Below, in pieces: positions 16,043 through 24,991 of a DNA stretch of 33,715 nt. Location of the stretch: assembly GCA_002327525.1 (NCBI GenBank), contig DCWG01000108.1, positions 1-33,715 of the forward strand, given 5' to 3'. How positions within the stretch are numbered: the first letter of the stretch is position 1; each line of letters begins with the position of its first letter. A program made the position numbers and the translations under genes. The notes below the pieces were generated by a model. The model saw nothing but the letters and a program-made list of their open reading frames with translations, did no database searches and was not told the origin of the DNA. This stretch comes from Gammaproteobacteria bacterium UBA2168 (lineage in GTDB: Bacteria; Pseudomonadota; Gammaproteobacteria; Pseudomonadales; Azotimanducaceae).

Positions 16043-16936
16043 ATGCTCGAAAGTGAATGGCAGACATCGGCCCCGCAAACCATCGATCCGAAAGGGGATC
16101 AGCATAGCCTGGCAGCCTGGCTGGACCACCTGGCGGCCGTAGCGTTCACGGGAACCGATGTGCTGCAGTTTCTTCAGGGTTACCTCACCTCGGATACGGA
16201 TCAGCTGGATCAGCGGGCACAGTCAACGGCAATCTGCACGCGCTCCGGTCGCGTGTACGCCAACGGTCTCGCCTTCCGCCACGACACTGAAGCGCCCGCT
16301 GTGATCATGATCGTTCACGCATCCGTAGCATCCGGGCTCGTCGAATTCCTGAATCCCTACCTCGCCTTCTCACGAACGCATGCCGAAGACATGACGAATA
16401 CCGGGCTCGTGTTCGCGAGGATGGGGGATGCGACGTACACATCCACGGCTGGCCATGCGCTCGACGCGCAGCGCACCATAGGGCTGGCCTCGACAATCGC
16501 CGAGGCGCGCGCGCTGACCTCAGACGCCGCGTATGTATCGGCGGATGTCTGGACTCGCACAGAGATCGAACTTGGCGAATGCTGGATCAGCGCAGCCACT
16601 CAGGATACCTTTTTGCCACAAATGCTGAATCTCGCGGACTCCGCCGTCAGCTTCGACAAGGGCTGCTATCTGGGTCAGGAAGTGGTCGCCCGCGCACAGC
16701 ATCGCGGCCAGGTGAAGCGCAGGCTCAAGGCGTGCGTCTGGCAGGGAGCGACGCCCAGGCCGGGTGCCGTGCTCACGACCGATACCGGCGAGATCCAGGG
16801 TACGCTCATCAACACCACCAGCTCACCGGAACCAGGCTGCGCACTCGCAGTGCTCCGGGACGATGCGCCTGATACTCTCATCTCGAAGGCGACCGCCGGC
16901 AGTGTCACTCGCTACGAGCGTAGCTCCGGCTTGTAG
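16043..16936 (+). CDS. ygfZ: Folate-binding Fe-S cluster protein YgfZ
   Basis: Tetrahydrofolate-dependent protein, structurally related to GcvT, that assists maintenance of certain [4Fe-4S] enzymes. The family signature KGCYLGQE is at residues 206-213, including the conserved Cys. The N-terminal GcvT-like domain includes FLQGYLTSDTD and TSGR-type CTRSGRVYANGL. It has 297 residues, against 326 in E. coli. The ATG at 16043 has no strong ribosome-binding site. The gene is divergent from sdhE, and its last 25 nt overlap the end of the convergent dehydrogenase gene. Confidence 0.9.
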   Translation: MLESEWQTSAPQTIDPKGDQHSLAAWLDHLAAVAFTGTDVLQFLQGYLTSDTDQLDQRAQSTAICTRSGRVYANGLAFRHDTEAPAVIMIVHASVASGLVEFLNPYLAFSRTHAEDMTNTGLVFARMGDATYTSTAGHALDAQRTIGLASTIAEARALTSDAAYVSADVWTRTEIELGECWISAATQDTFLPQMLNLADSAVSFDKGCYLGQEVVARAQHRGQVKRRLKACVWQGATPRPGAVLTTDTGEIQGTLINTTSSPEPGCALAVLRDDAPDTLISKATAGSVTRYERSSGL

Positions 16937-17805
16937 AACCACTGAATGCTGGAGAAGTCCAGGCTTCCGGCATCGAGATTCTCCCGATGCAGGCGGTAGA
17001 GGTCGTGTGCCAGTGAACCCATGGGAACGGAACTGGCGCTGTGCTGCGCAGTATCCATGGCGAGCCCGAGGTCTTTCACCATCAAATCGACCAGAAAACC
17101 GCCCTCATAATCCCGGCCAGCCGCACTGCCCTCCATCACACCGGGATAGGGGTTGTAGACGTTGAGCGCCCAGTTACCACCCGAGGATTGCTTCATCACC
17201 TCGGACAACACGGCCGGGTCGAGTCCATTGGCCACCCCGAGCGCCAATGCCTCGGAGGTTCCCGCCATAAGTACCGCCAGCAGCATGTTGTTGCAGATCT
17301 TGGCAACCTGGCCGGCACTGTTTTCACCCGCATGAAAGATATTCGCACCCATCACCTCCAGCACCGGACGCGCCTGTTCGAGCACCTCTTCTCTACCTCC
17401 CACGATGAATGTCAGCGTACCACCCACCGCACCGGCGATACCGCCGGAAACGGGCGCATCCAGCATGTTCACGCCCCTCTCGCCCGCAGCGCTGGCAACC
17501 ATTCTCGCCGTTTCGGGATCGATGGTGCTGCAGTCGATCAACAGCGTATCTCCGCTCACCGCATCCAGCACACCGCCGTCGAGATAAAGACCGGCAACGT
17601 GCCGCCCGGCTGGCAACATGCTGATGAACACGTCGACATCACTCGCAGCCTGCACGGCGCTGGACTGCGGTTCTACGCCCTCCACGCCAAGCATCGCGTC
17701 GTTGACCAGGTCGAACACTTTAACTTCATAACCAGCTGCCGCGAGATTGCCGGCCATGGGACCACCCATGTTGCCGAGACCCACGAAACCTATTTTCTGA
17801 CTCAT
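16912..17805 (-). CDS. mmsB: 3-hydroxyisobutyrate dehydrogenase-family oxidoreductase
   Basis: NAD-dependent beta-hydroxyacid dehydrogenase, 297 residues. The nucleotide motif GLGNMGGPMAGNL is at 9-21, the substrate-binding motif DAPVSGGIAGAVGGTLTFIVGG at about 117-138 (cited here as DAPVSGG with Ser120), and the catalytic Lys169 in GQVAKICNNML. With the hydrolase gene upstream this suggests the valine pathway (3-hydroxyisobutyrate to methylmalonate semialdehyde). The syntenic Pseudomonas aeruginosa protein PA0743 was reported to prefer L-serine, so substrate should be left open. The ATG at 17805 has GAGAGG just upstream; a GTG one codon earlier is possible. Its end overlaps ygfZ by 25 nt. 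Confidence 0.85.
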   Translation of the reverse strand: MSQKIGFVGLGNMGGPMAGNLAAAGYEVKVFDLVNDAMLGVEGVEPQSSAVQAASDVDVFISMLPAGRHVAGLYLDGGVLDAVSGDTLLIDCSTIDPETARMVASAAGERGVNMLDAPVSGGIAGAVGGTLTFIVGGREEVLEQARPVLEVMGANIFHAGENSAGQVAKICNNMLLAVLMAGTSEALALGVANGLDPAVLSEVMKQSSGGNWALNVYNPYPGVMEGSAAGRDYEGGFLVDLMVKDLGLAMDTAQHSASSVPMGSLAHDLYRLHRENLDAGSLDFSSIQWFYKPELRS

Positions 17806-17832
17806 CACACCTCTCCCGCGTTCAATTTGCAG

Positions 17833-17935
17833 CTAGCCCTGATGCAGCAGAAATGTACACGCCCAGAGCGCCTGCGGCTCGTCCTATACCTGGCACTTCG
17901 TGTCCGTGCGCACATTTCTGCTACATCAGGGCTAG
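17833..17935. repeat. 24-bp near-perfect inverted repeat with 55-nt loop
   Basis: Bases 17833-17856 and 17912-17935 are inverted copies with one mismatch in 24. The right arm covers the last four sense codons and stop (DLAL-Met-stop) of the acyl-CoA hydrolase gene; the left arm is noncoding, 27 nt upstream of the dehydrogenase start. In the minus-strand mRNA this makes a long hairpin between two cistrons. The loop contains smaller complementary pieces. There is no U-tract after it on either strand. It may be an mRNA-stabilising or attenuating element, or a remnant of a palindromic mobile element. Confidence 0.75.
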
Positions 17936-19051
17936 ATCCGCTAGCGGATTCTCCGGCCAGGCGGGCTCGAAGTGCGCCAGCACCTGCGCCTCGTCGAGTT
18001 CCGCGATACTAGCGTGGCGCCACCGGGGCTGATTGTCCTTCTCGATGATCAACGCACGAATGCCCTCCGTGAACTCCGAGAACAACGCGCAATGGCTCGC
18101 GACATCCATCTCCATGCGAAAACAGTCCGCCATATCGAGCGCCGGAGAACGGCGCAGTTGCTCGATGACGATGCCCACGCTGGTGGCGCAGCCGTGCTGC
18201 ATGGTGGCGATACCACGCTGCGCCCATTCGCTGGCGCCAGCGTACTCCTCGATGCGGCCCGCCACCTCCGCATAGGAACCGGACAGATCAAACTCCCGGC
18301 TCAGGATAGCGAACTCACCAGCAGGCAATGGGGCCGCCGGCAGTGCGCTGAGCGCCGCATCGATCATCGAAGAATCAGTGTCGGCATCCCCACCGAGATC
18401 GAGCCTGGTTAGCACCGTTAGTATATCGCCGCGCGCATCCAACCGTGTGTGATGGGTCGCTATTCCGGAGGCCAGCGCATCTGCAGCGTTAACCGAACTA
18501 CCCGTCATGCCGATGAACGCAGCGATGCCAGGCACGAGGTTGCGTAACATCCATGTGCCGCCTGCATCCGGAAACAGGCCGATGCTGACTTCCGGAAAGG
18601 CGATTCTGCATTTTTCACTCACCACCCTGAATCGTGCACCCGAGAAAATGCCGAGTCCCCCACCCATCACGATGGCATGCCCCACGCAGATCAGCGGCTT
18701 TGAAAAATTGTGGATGAGGTAATCGAGACGATACTCCTGCTCGAAGAATTGAAAGGGATACTCGTCCACCGTCACACCAGCTTCGTGATTGGCGACCATG
18801 GCCCTGTACAACGCCTGGATATCGCCACCAGCACTGAACGCGCGATCGCCCGCGCCCGTTATGAGCACCGCACTCACCGAGTCGTCCGCACGCCAGCGCT
18901 CAAGTGCGGGCTGAAGTATCTGAATCATCTCGAGACTCACAGAGTTGAGCGTCGCCTCGGAATTCAACTCCGCATGTGCGAGTTTCGTACCACCCCGCGT
19001 TGCATGTTCGCGCAAGGTTACGCAGGATCCGGCCGGGTCGACATGCGTCAT
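17921..19051 (-). CDS. 3-hydroxyisobutyryl-CoA hydrolase
   Basis: Crotonase-fold thioesterase of valine breakdown that releases 3-hydroxyisobutyrate from its CoA ester. The crotonase motifs are GDRAFSAGGDIQALY (about 68-82), the oxyanion-hole segment GHAIVMGGGLGIFSG (124-138) and PEVSIGLFPDAGGTWML (153-169, with Glu154 and Asp162), the last being distinctive of HIBCH rather than hydratases. The C-terminal HIBCH extension contains SPALDMADCFRMEMDVA. Length 376. The ATG at 19051 overlaps the stop of the upstream hydratase (ATGA), so coupling is likely; an in-frame GTG lies at 19063. Its last codons lie inside a 24-bp inverted repeat. Confidence 0.9.
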   Translation of the reverse strand: MTHVDPAGSCVTLREHATRGGTKLAHAELNSEATLNSVSLEMIQILQPALERWRADDSVSAVLITGAGDRAFSAGGDIQALYRAMVANHEAGVTVDEYPFQFFEQEYRLDYLIHNFSKPLICVGHAIVMGGGLGIFSGARFRVVSEKCRIAFPEVSIGLFPDAGGTWMLRNLVPGIAAFIGMTGSSVNAADALASGIATHHTRLDARGDILTVLTRLDLGGDADTDSSMIDAALSALPAAPLPAGEFAILSREFDLSGSYAEVAGRIEEYAGASEWAQRGIATMQHGCATSVGIVIEQLRRSPALDMADCFRMEMDVASHCALFSEFTEGIRALIIEKDNQPRWRHASIAELDEAQVLAHFEPAWPENPLADLALM

Positions 19052-19842
19052 CCATTCACCCACACAGGCTTTCGTTTCTCCAAAAAGGCATTCACCCCTT
19101 CAGGCTGGTCTCTGGTATCGAACAGATCGACGAAAGCATCACGCTCGACGGCATAGGCACTTGCTATGTCACCAGCACGTGCTTTCTGGATGAGATGCTT
19201 GCAAGCCGACACGGCCGGTGGGCTCTGATGGTTCACGCTCTCGGCCAGTTCCAGCGCCCGTCCCAACGCCTGCCCCGTATCCACCACTTCCTCGACCAGG
19301 CCCACCTCGCGCGCCTTCACTGCATCGAGGCGCTCGCCACACAAAATCATGCGCTTGGCCCAGCCCTCGCCCACGACCCAGGCCAGATTCTGAGTTCCAC
19401 CGCCACAGGGCAGAAGGCCCACTGTCGCCTCCGGCAACGCCATTTGCGCCTGCGTTTCGGCGATGCGGATGTCGCATGCAAGGGCGCACTCGAGTCCACC
19501 GCCCATGGCGTAGCCATTGACGGCGGCAATGGAGACACCGCGGAAATCGGCCAGGGTCTCAAACGCACTGCCGAAGTTGTCCGCCATGGAGCGTGCGACC
19601 CGCTTGTCGCCGTCGGCGAACAGCTTCAGATCCGCACCGGCGGAGAAGAACTTCTCGCCGCTGCCAGTGATCACGAGCGCATACACCGATTTCTCGCTAT
19701 TGCAGTCCTCGACCAGTGTTTTCAACGCGCCGAGGTTATCGGCATCCCAGGTATTGGCGGGTGGTGTGTTGATGGTGACCACCACCGTGTTGCCACGCTG
19801 TTCGACCAACAACTTCTCAGTCAACGACCCAATCTCGCTCAT
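19048..19842 (-). CDS. Enoyl-CoA hydratase/isomerase family protein
   Basis: Crotonase, 264 residues. Motifs: GSGEKFFSAGADLKLF for the first CoA/oxyanion region, NGYAMGGGLECALACDIRIA with the first catalytic Glu, and LPEATVGLLPCGGGTQNL with the second, so both catalytic acids of a hydratase are present. Context with the hydroxyisobutyryl-CoA hydrolase and dehydrogenase suggests methacrylyl-CoA hydration in valine catabolism, although a more general enoyl-CoA role is possible. Two adjacent ATG codons exist (19845 and 19842); the second sits 7 nt from a strong AAGGAG. It is 33 nt downstream of ung on the same strand. Confidence 0.88.
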   Translation of the reverse strand: MSEIGSLTEKLLVEQRGNTVVVTINTPPANTWDADNLGALKTLVEDCNSEKSVYALVITGSGEKFFSAGADLKLFADGDKRVARSMADNFGSAFETLADFRGVSIAAVNGYAMGGGLECALACDIRIAETQAQMALPEATVGLLPCGGGTQNLAWVVGEGWAKRMILCGERLDAVKAREVGLVEEVVDTGQALGRALELAESVNHQSPPAVSACKHLIQKARAGDIASAYAVERDAFVDLFDTRDQPEGVNAFLEKRKPVWVNG

Positions 19843-19875
19843 CATGTGACTCCTTGGTTTGTGATCAGTCCGGCC

Positions 19876-20574
19876 TCATTCAACATCGAACCAGTCGATG
19901 GGCGCCTCAGCGCGTGCTTCCAGGTACTGATTCGTAAGCCGGAAGTGGTTGCAGCCAAAAAAACCCCGATGCGCCGAAAGCGGAGACGGATGCGGTGCCA
20001 TGAGTACCTCGTGGCGGCTGCGGTCCACCATGGCCCCCTTCTTCTGAGCGTAGGCACCCCATAGGAGGAACACCAGGCCCCTACGCTCGCGATTCAGCAC
20101 CTCGACGATCTGATCGGTGAACGTCTCCCAGCCCCGACCCTGGTGTGACCCCGCGCGGCCACGCTCCACGGTGAGTACGGCATTGAGCAGCAGCACTCCC
20201 TGACGCGCCCACGATTCGAGACACCCCCGATCACCGTCGAGCCGACGCTGACCATCCCCGAGTTCGTCGTTGATCTCCTTGAAGATGTTCATCAGCGAGG
20301 GTGGCTGCGGGACGCCGCGGAGGACCGAGAAACACAATCCATGCGCCTGTCCGGAGCCGTGGTACGGATCCTGGCCGATGATGACCACTTTCACGCGATC
20401 GAGGGGACACAAATCCAGGGCCGCGAAGATATGTTCACCACGGGGATAGATCACGCGCCGGTGCTGTTTCTCGCGGGATAGAAATTCACGCAGCGAGCGC
20501 ATGTAGGGTTTGTCGAACTCATCTTTCAGCATGGCCTTCCAGGAGGCCTCGAGCCTGAGACGATCCTCAGCCAT
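19876..20574 (-). CDS. ung: Uracil-DNA glycosylase
   Basis: Base-excision repair enzyme that removes uracil from DNA. Family 1 motifs are intact: water-activating GQDPYHGSGQAHGL (Asp69) and the DNA-intercalating/His loop HPSPLSAHRGFFGCNHF. Length 232, against 229 in E. coli. The start ATG at 20574 overlaps the lysS stop by 8 nt; a longer frame from 20592 would overlap further. No own promoter is apparent, so it is probably read from lysS. Confidence 0.96.
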   Translation of the reverse strand: MAEDRLRLEASWKAMLKDEFDKPYMRSLREFLSREKQHRRVIYPRGEHIFAALDLCPLDRVKVVIIGQDPYHGSGQAHGLCFSVLRGVPQPPSLMNIFKEINDELGDGQRRLDGDRGCLESWARQGVLLLNAVLTVERGRAGSHQGRGWETFTDQIVEVLNRERRGLVFLLWGAYAQKKGAMVDRSRHEVLMAPHPSPLSAHRGFFGCNHFRLTNQYLEARAEAPIDWFDVE

Positions 20575-22078
20575 CGTCGGAAACCATGCCAAGTGGCCGC
20601 ATCAGCGGAAACAGCAAGACGTCACGAATGGACGGTGAATCAGTCAACAACATCACCAGCCGGTCGATCCCGATGCCCTCACCCGCCGTCGGGGGCAGTC
20701 CGTACTCGAGGGCTGTGATGTAATCCTGGTCGAAGTGCATGGCTTCGGGGTCCCCTGCCTCTTTTTGCGCAACCTGCGCACGGAATCGCTCCGCCTGATC
20801 GTCGGGATCGTTCAGTTCCGAGAAGCCGTTGGCAATCTCGCGGCCACCGATGAAAAGCTCGAAACGATCAGAGTAGAGCGGATGCTCGTCGCTGCGTCTC
20901 GACAGCGGCGAGATCTCCGTCGGGTAACCCGTGATGAAGGTCGGGTCCGTGAGTTGTTCTTCCACACGAGCCTCGAACAATTCCGACTGTAATTTGCCAA
21001 GGCCCCAGCCCTCCTCCACCTGCAGATCCATACCTTTGAGCAGAGCGCGCAGGCCGTCGGCATCGCTCGCCTGAGCCTCACTCACATCCGCGAAGCGCAC
21101 AATGGACTCGAGCATCGTCATGCTGGCCGGTCGCGCACCGAAGTCCACTGCCTTGCCCTGGTAGTCGATCCTGGTGCGACCGAGCACATCGGATGCCACG
21201 CGGGCGAGCAGATCGGCGGTCAGCTCGATCAGGTCCCGGTAATCGTGGTACGCCCAGTAGAACTCGAGCATGGTGAACTCGGGATTGTGACGAGTGGAGA
21301 GTCCCTCGTTGCGAAAATTGCGATTGATCTCGAACACCTTCTCAAAACCACCCACCACCAGACGCTTCAGATACAGCTCAGGCGCGACCCGCAGGTAGAG
21401 ATCGAGGTCGAGACTGTTGTGGTGCGTGACAAAGGGGCGCGCCGCCGCTCCACCCGGAATCACCTGCATCATCGGGGTTTCCACTTCCAGAAAACCTCTC
21501 TCGGCAAAGAAGCCACGAATGACCCGCACTACCTCCGAGCGGGTGCGGAAAGTCTCACGCGCCTGCTCGTTCACCATGAGATCGAGGTAGCGCTGTCGAT
21601 AGCGAATCTCCTGGTCCGACAGGCCGTGAAACTTCTCCGGCAGCGGGCGCAGGGTCTTGTTCAGGAGTTCGAGTGTCTGTGCGTGTACCGTGAGTTCACC
21701 CTTGTTGGTCCGCATCAGGCGCCCGCGCACACCAACGATGTCGCCGATGTCCGTGAGATCTCTGAAACGCTGGTAAGCCTCCTCGCCGAGATCGTTCTTC
21801 GTCAGATAACACTGGATCTGGCGGGCACCCCGATCCGAACCATCCTGAAGCGTGATGAAGCTCGCTTTGCCCATGACTCTGCGCAGCATGATGCGGCCCG
21901 CCACCGCCGTCTCGATGGCGAGGGTCTCCAGAGCCGCCTTGTCCTCGTCGGCATGGCGTTCGTGCAGGTCGGCGGCAAGGTCGCTGCGGCGAAACCCGTT
22001 GGCATAAGCACCGGCTTCCCCAGTCCAGATTCCGTGCTTCTCCCGGCGGTTGGCCAGCACGTCACGTTCTTCGCTCAT
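20567..22078 (-). CDS. lysS: Lysyl-tRNA synthetase (class II)
   Basis: Charges tRNA-Lys. The 503 residues match E. coli LysS (505). The N-terminal OB-fold anticodon-binding domain (about 60-150, VAGRIMLRRVMGKASFITLQD) is followed by the class II core: motif 1 around RGFFAERGFLEVETPM, motif 2 FEINRNFRNEGLSTRHNPEF and motif 3 GIGIDRLVMLLTDSPSIRD. The open frame runs another 312 nt upstream through prfB; the ATG at 22078, 32 nt after prfB, gives the expected N-terminus. The prfB-lysS pair is widespread in gammaproteobacteria. Confidence 0.97.
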   Translation of the reverse strand: MSEERDVLANRREKHGIWTGEAGAYANGFRRSDLAADLHERHADEDKAALETLAIETAVAGRIMLRRVMGKASFITLQDGSDRGARQIQCYLTKNDLGEEAYQRFRDLTDIGDIVGVRGRLMRTNKGELTVHAQTLELLNKTLRPLPEKFHGLSDQEIRYRQRYLDLMVNEQARETFRTRSEVVRVIRGFFAERGFLEVETPMMQVIPGGAAARPFVTHHNSLDLDLYLRVAPELYLKRLVVGGFEKVFEINRNFRNEGLSTRHNPEFTMLEFYWAYHDYRDLIELTADLLARVASDVLGRTRIDYQGKAVDFGARPASMTMLESIVRFADVSEAQASDADGLRALLKGMDLQVEEGWGLGKLQSELFEARVEEQLTDPTFITGYPTEISPLSRRSDEHPLYSDRFELFIGGREIANGFSELNDPDDQAERFRAQVAQKEAGDPEAMHFDQDYITALEYGLPPTAGEGIGIDRLVMLLTDSPSIRDVLLFPLMRPLGMVSDDG

Positions 22079-22110
22079 CTCGTGTCCCGTTTTCCTGTTT
22101 CTTGATTGCT

Positions 22111-23209
22111 CTACAGACCCGCTTTCAGGCTCGCCTCTATGAATCCGTCGAGGTCCCCATCGAGGACCGTGTTCGGATCCGTGCGTTCGATGTTCGTGCG
22201 CAGATCCTTGACCCGCGACTGGTCGAGCACATAAGAGCGTATCTGACTGCCCCAGCCGATGTCCGCCTTGGCATCCTCGATGGCCTGCTGTTCGGCTCGC
22301 CGTTCCAGCATTTCCAGTTCGTAGAGCTTCGCGCGCAGCTGCTTGTAGGCCTTGTCCTTGTTCTGGTGCTGCGAGCGCTCGCTCTGACACTGCACCACGG
22401 TGTTGGTCGGCAGATGTGTGAGCCGTACCGCGGAGTCCGTGCGATTGACGTGCTGACCACCCGCACCGCTCGCGCGATAGGTATCCACCCTCACGTCCGC
22501 TGGATTGATGTCGATCTCGATGTCACCCTCGATTTCCGGCGAGACGAACACCGACGCAAAAGAGGTATGTCGTCGGTTGCCCGAATCAAAAGGCGATTTG
22601 CGCACCAGCCGGTGCACGCCGGTTTCGCTGCGCAGCCAACCAAACGCGTACTCGCCGCTGAAAGTGACCGTCGCACCCTTGATACCAGCCACCTCGCCAG
22701 GCGTCAGTTCCGTGATCTGGGCGTCGAAGCCGTGCTTCTCGCCCCATTTCAGATACATGCGCAGCAGCATTTCCGCCCAGTCCTGGGCCTCGGTGCCGCC
22801 AGAGCCGGATTGCACTTCGAGATACGCGTTGGCCAGGTCCATCTCGCCCTGGAACATGCGCCGAAATTCGAGTGCCGCGAGGTTGTTTTCGAGGCGATCG
22901 AATTCCTCATCGACTTCGACCAGCGCCTGCTGGTCGCCTTCCTCGGCCGCCATTTCTGCCAATTCGCCGAGTTCGGCCAGCGCTTCACCCAGACTTCCGA
23001 GCACCGAGACAATGGCACCGAGCGAGGAGCGCTCCCTGCCAAGCGCCTGAGCCCTGTCCTGATCCTCCCATACGGCCGGATCGGTGAGTTCAAGCTCTAC
23101 TTCTTCCAGGCGCTGTCTTTTGGCGGCGAAGTCAAAGATACCCCCTGAGAGCAGATTCCCGCTCGGAGAGCTGCTTACCGCGCTCGCGTAAGGAGGTGAT
23201 TTCCGCCAT
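22111..23209 (-). CDS. prfB: Peptide chain release factor 2, made by +1 frameshifting
   Basis: Recognises UGA and UAA and triggers hydrolysis of peptidyl-tRNA. The coding sequence is in two frames: codons 1-25 from the ATG at 23209 to 23135, then in the +1 frame from 23133 to 22111. The joined protein has 365 residues, as in E. coli. The first 25 residues end ALRGYL, and the rest begins [16 protein letters not shown]. The anticodon-like SPF tripeptide (RKSPFDSG) and the GGQ loop ([14 protein letters not shown]) are present. It lies 31 nt after recJ and 32 nt before lysS. An open frame continuing to 23217 in the second frame is not the true start. Regulation is by the in-frame UGA (separate entry). 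Confidence 0.96.
23131..23146 (-). promoter_or_regulatory. Programmed +1 frameshift site in prfB
   Basis: On the minus strand the site reads AGGGGG TAT CTT TGA C. The internal Shine-Dalgarno (23146-23141) lies 3 nt from the slippery CTT (23137-23135), followed by the UGA stop (23134-23132) and C. This is identical to the E. coli site. When RF2 is scarce, UGA decoding is slow, the ribosome slips +1 and full-length RF2 is made. Confidence 0.95.
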
Positions 23210-23240
23210 AGATGCAAGCCCCGTGAAAAAGCGCGAGAGT

Positions 23241-24971
23241 TTACGCAATGGACCGGACGTATTCCACCATCAGCTGCAGCGTCTGTCCGCCCCGATATGT
23301 ATTGATACCCAGTTTATACACCAACTGCACCTCGCCCACCTCTCCCGGAGCTCCCAGCGGTGCTTGCCTGAAGGCGATGGCATCAAACAGACGTCCCCCG
23401 CTTTTGACCGCCATTTTCAAGTGCTGCCCCCCGACGACTCGCTGACTCACCAGATCGAACCTGCCGTGAAACAACGGCGGCGGAAATCCCTGTCCCCAAG
23501 GTCCGGCATCACGAACGGTTTGCGCATTGACGAGCGTGAGATCACCGGCCTCGAGTTCGCCGTCCGTCTCGATAGTCTGTGTCAGCGCCGATTCGGGCAA
23601 CCGTTCCCGCACCACGGTATCGAACGCCCGGGCAAAGCGCTGATAGTGCACACGCTTGATCGACAAACCCGCCGCCATGGCATGACCGCCAAACTTTAAC
23701 AGTAAGCCGGGATGGCGCGTCGCTATCACGTCGAGCGCGTCGCGGATATGTAGCTCGCTCAGAGAGCGGGCTGAACCCTTCAACTCATCCGGGGCGCTAT
23801 GCCCCGCATCTGCGAACGCTATCACGGGACGATTTACCTTATCGCGCAGACGCCCGGCCACGATTCCGATGATCCCCTGGTGCCAGCTTGCATCATACAG
23901 GGTAACGCCGTAACGCCCGCCGACCGGTTCGTCGTGACCCGCAACGATGAGACGTGCGTCTTCCACCATGGCGGCCTCGAGTTCTCGTCGCGCTTTGTTG
24001 AGTTCATTCAGCGCGGCGGCACAGCGCCGCGCCTCATCCGGACTGGCAGCGAGCAGGCAACGGATGCCGAGCGTCATGTCATCGAGGCGGCCGGCAGCGT
24101 TCAGCCGCGGCCCCACCGAAAATCCCAGATCCTCACTGTCGAGCTCACCCAGATTGCGGCCAGAAGATTCCACGAGAGCCCGGATACCGGGCCGGCAACG
24201 TCCTCGCCGCATGCGCGCAAGCCCGTGATGCACGAGCACGCGATTGTTACGGTCAAGCGGCACCACGTCCGCCACCGTGCCAAGCGCCACCAGGTCGAGC
24301 CAATCTGCCATGTTGGGCTCCGTCAGCCCGACACGGGTGAACCAGCCGCTGCCGCGCAGACTTGCGCGGACCCCGCTCAGGACATAGTAGGCGACCCCGA
24401 CACCGGCCAGCGCCTTGCTCTCGAACGCACAGTCCGGGGCGTTGGGATTGACGATGGCATACGCATCGGGAAGGTCGACACCCGGCAGATGGTGGTCGGT
24501 GATGATGACGTCAGTGCCGTGCGCGTTCGCGAGCGCCACTCCCTCGATGCTCGAGATGCCATTGTCCACGGTCACAATCACCGCGGGTTCGCGCGCCAGC
24601 GCTACACGCACGATCTCCGGCGACAGGCCATATCCAAATTCGAACCGGTTGGGCACCAGAAACTCGACCTCGGCAGCGCCCATGGCTTTCAGCAATGAGA
24701 CACACATCGCCACCGAGGTGGCGCCATCCGCATCGAAATCTCCCACGATGAGGATACGCTCGCCCGTCTCCACCGCAGCGGCGAGGCGCGTTGTGGCCTT
24801 GTCGAAATCTCCCAGACCGGCCGGATTGAGCAGATTGGACAATCCGTGATCGATCTCCTCCGAGCGGGTGATTCCACGATTGGCGTACAATCTCGCCACC
24901 AGCGGATCTACGCCTGGCAGCAGCCCCGGGTTCCCGTCAGGGGGTTCACGGCTGAGGATCTTCGGAGACAC
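23241..24971 (-). CDS. recJ: Single-stranded-DNA-specific exonuclease RecJ
   Basis: 5'-3' exonuclease acting with RecQ/RecFOR and in mismatch and base-excision repair. DHH-superfamily motifs: [11 protein letters not shown] (DFDADG at 78-83), DNGIS (about 136), DHH at 159-161, and [14 protein letters not shown]; the DHHA1 part shows [13 protein letters not shown]. The C-terminal OB-like region ends near [19 protein letters not shown]. Length 576, E. coli 577. The start is GTG at 24971; no ATG precedes the conserved [11 protein letters not shown]. It sits 20 nt after hom and 31 nt before prfB, so the run is probably one transcript. Confidence 0.96.
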   Translation of the reverse strand: MSPKILSREPPDGNPGLLPGVDPLVARLYANRGITRSEEIDHGLSNLLNPAGLGDFDKATTRLAAAVETGERILIVGDFDADGATSVAMCVSLLKAMGAAEVEFLVPNRFEFGYGLSPEIVRVALAREPAVIVTVDNGISSIEGVALANAHGTDVIITDHHLPGVDLPDAYAIVNPNAPDCAFESKALAGVGVAYYVLSGVRASLRGSGWFTRVGLTEPNMADWLDLVALGTVADVVPLDRNNRVLVHHGLARMRRGRCRPGIRALVESSGRNLGELDSEDLGFSVGPRLNAAGRLDDMTLGIRCLLAASPDEARRCAAALNELNKARRELEAAMVEDARLIVAGHDEPVGGRYGVTLYDASWHQGIIGIVAGRLRDKVNRPVIAFADAGHSAPDELKGSARSLSELHIRDALDVIATRHPGLLLKFGGHAMAAGLSIKRVHYQRFARAFDTVVRERLPESALTQTIETDGELEAGDLTLVNAQTVRDAGPWGQGFPPPLFHGRFDLVSQRVVGGQHLKMAVKSGGRLFDAIAFRQAPLGAPGEVGEVQLVYKLGINTYRGGQTLQLMVEYVRSIA

Positions 24972-24991
24972 CGTAGGACTTTAGCAGAGGA

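Noticed and set aside
18976..20064. Long plus-strand open frame opposite the crotonase genes and ung
   Set aside because: Antisense to three convincing genes, no family motif, no start context; a shadow frame.
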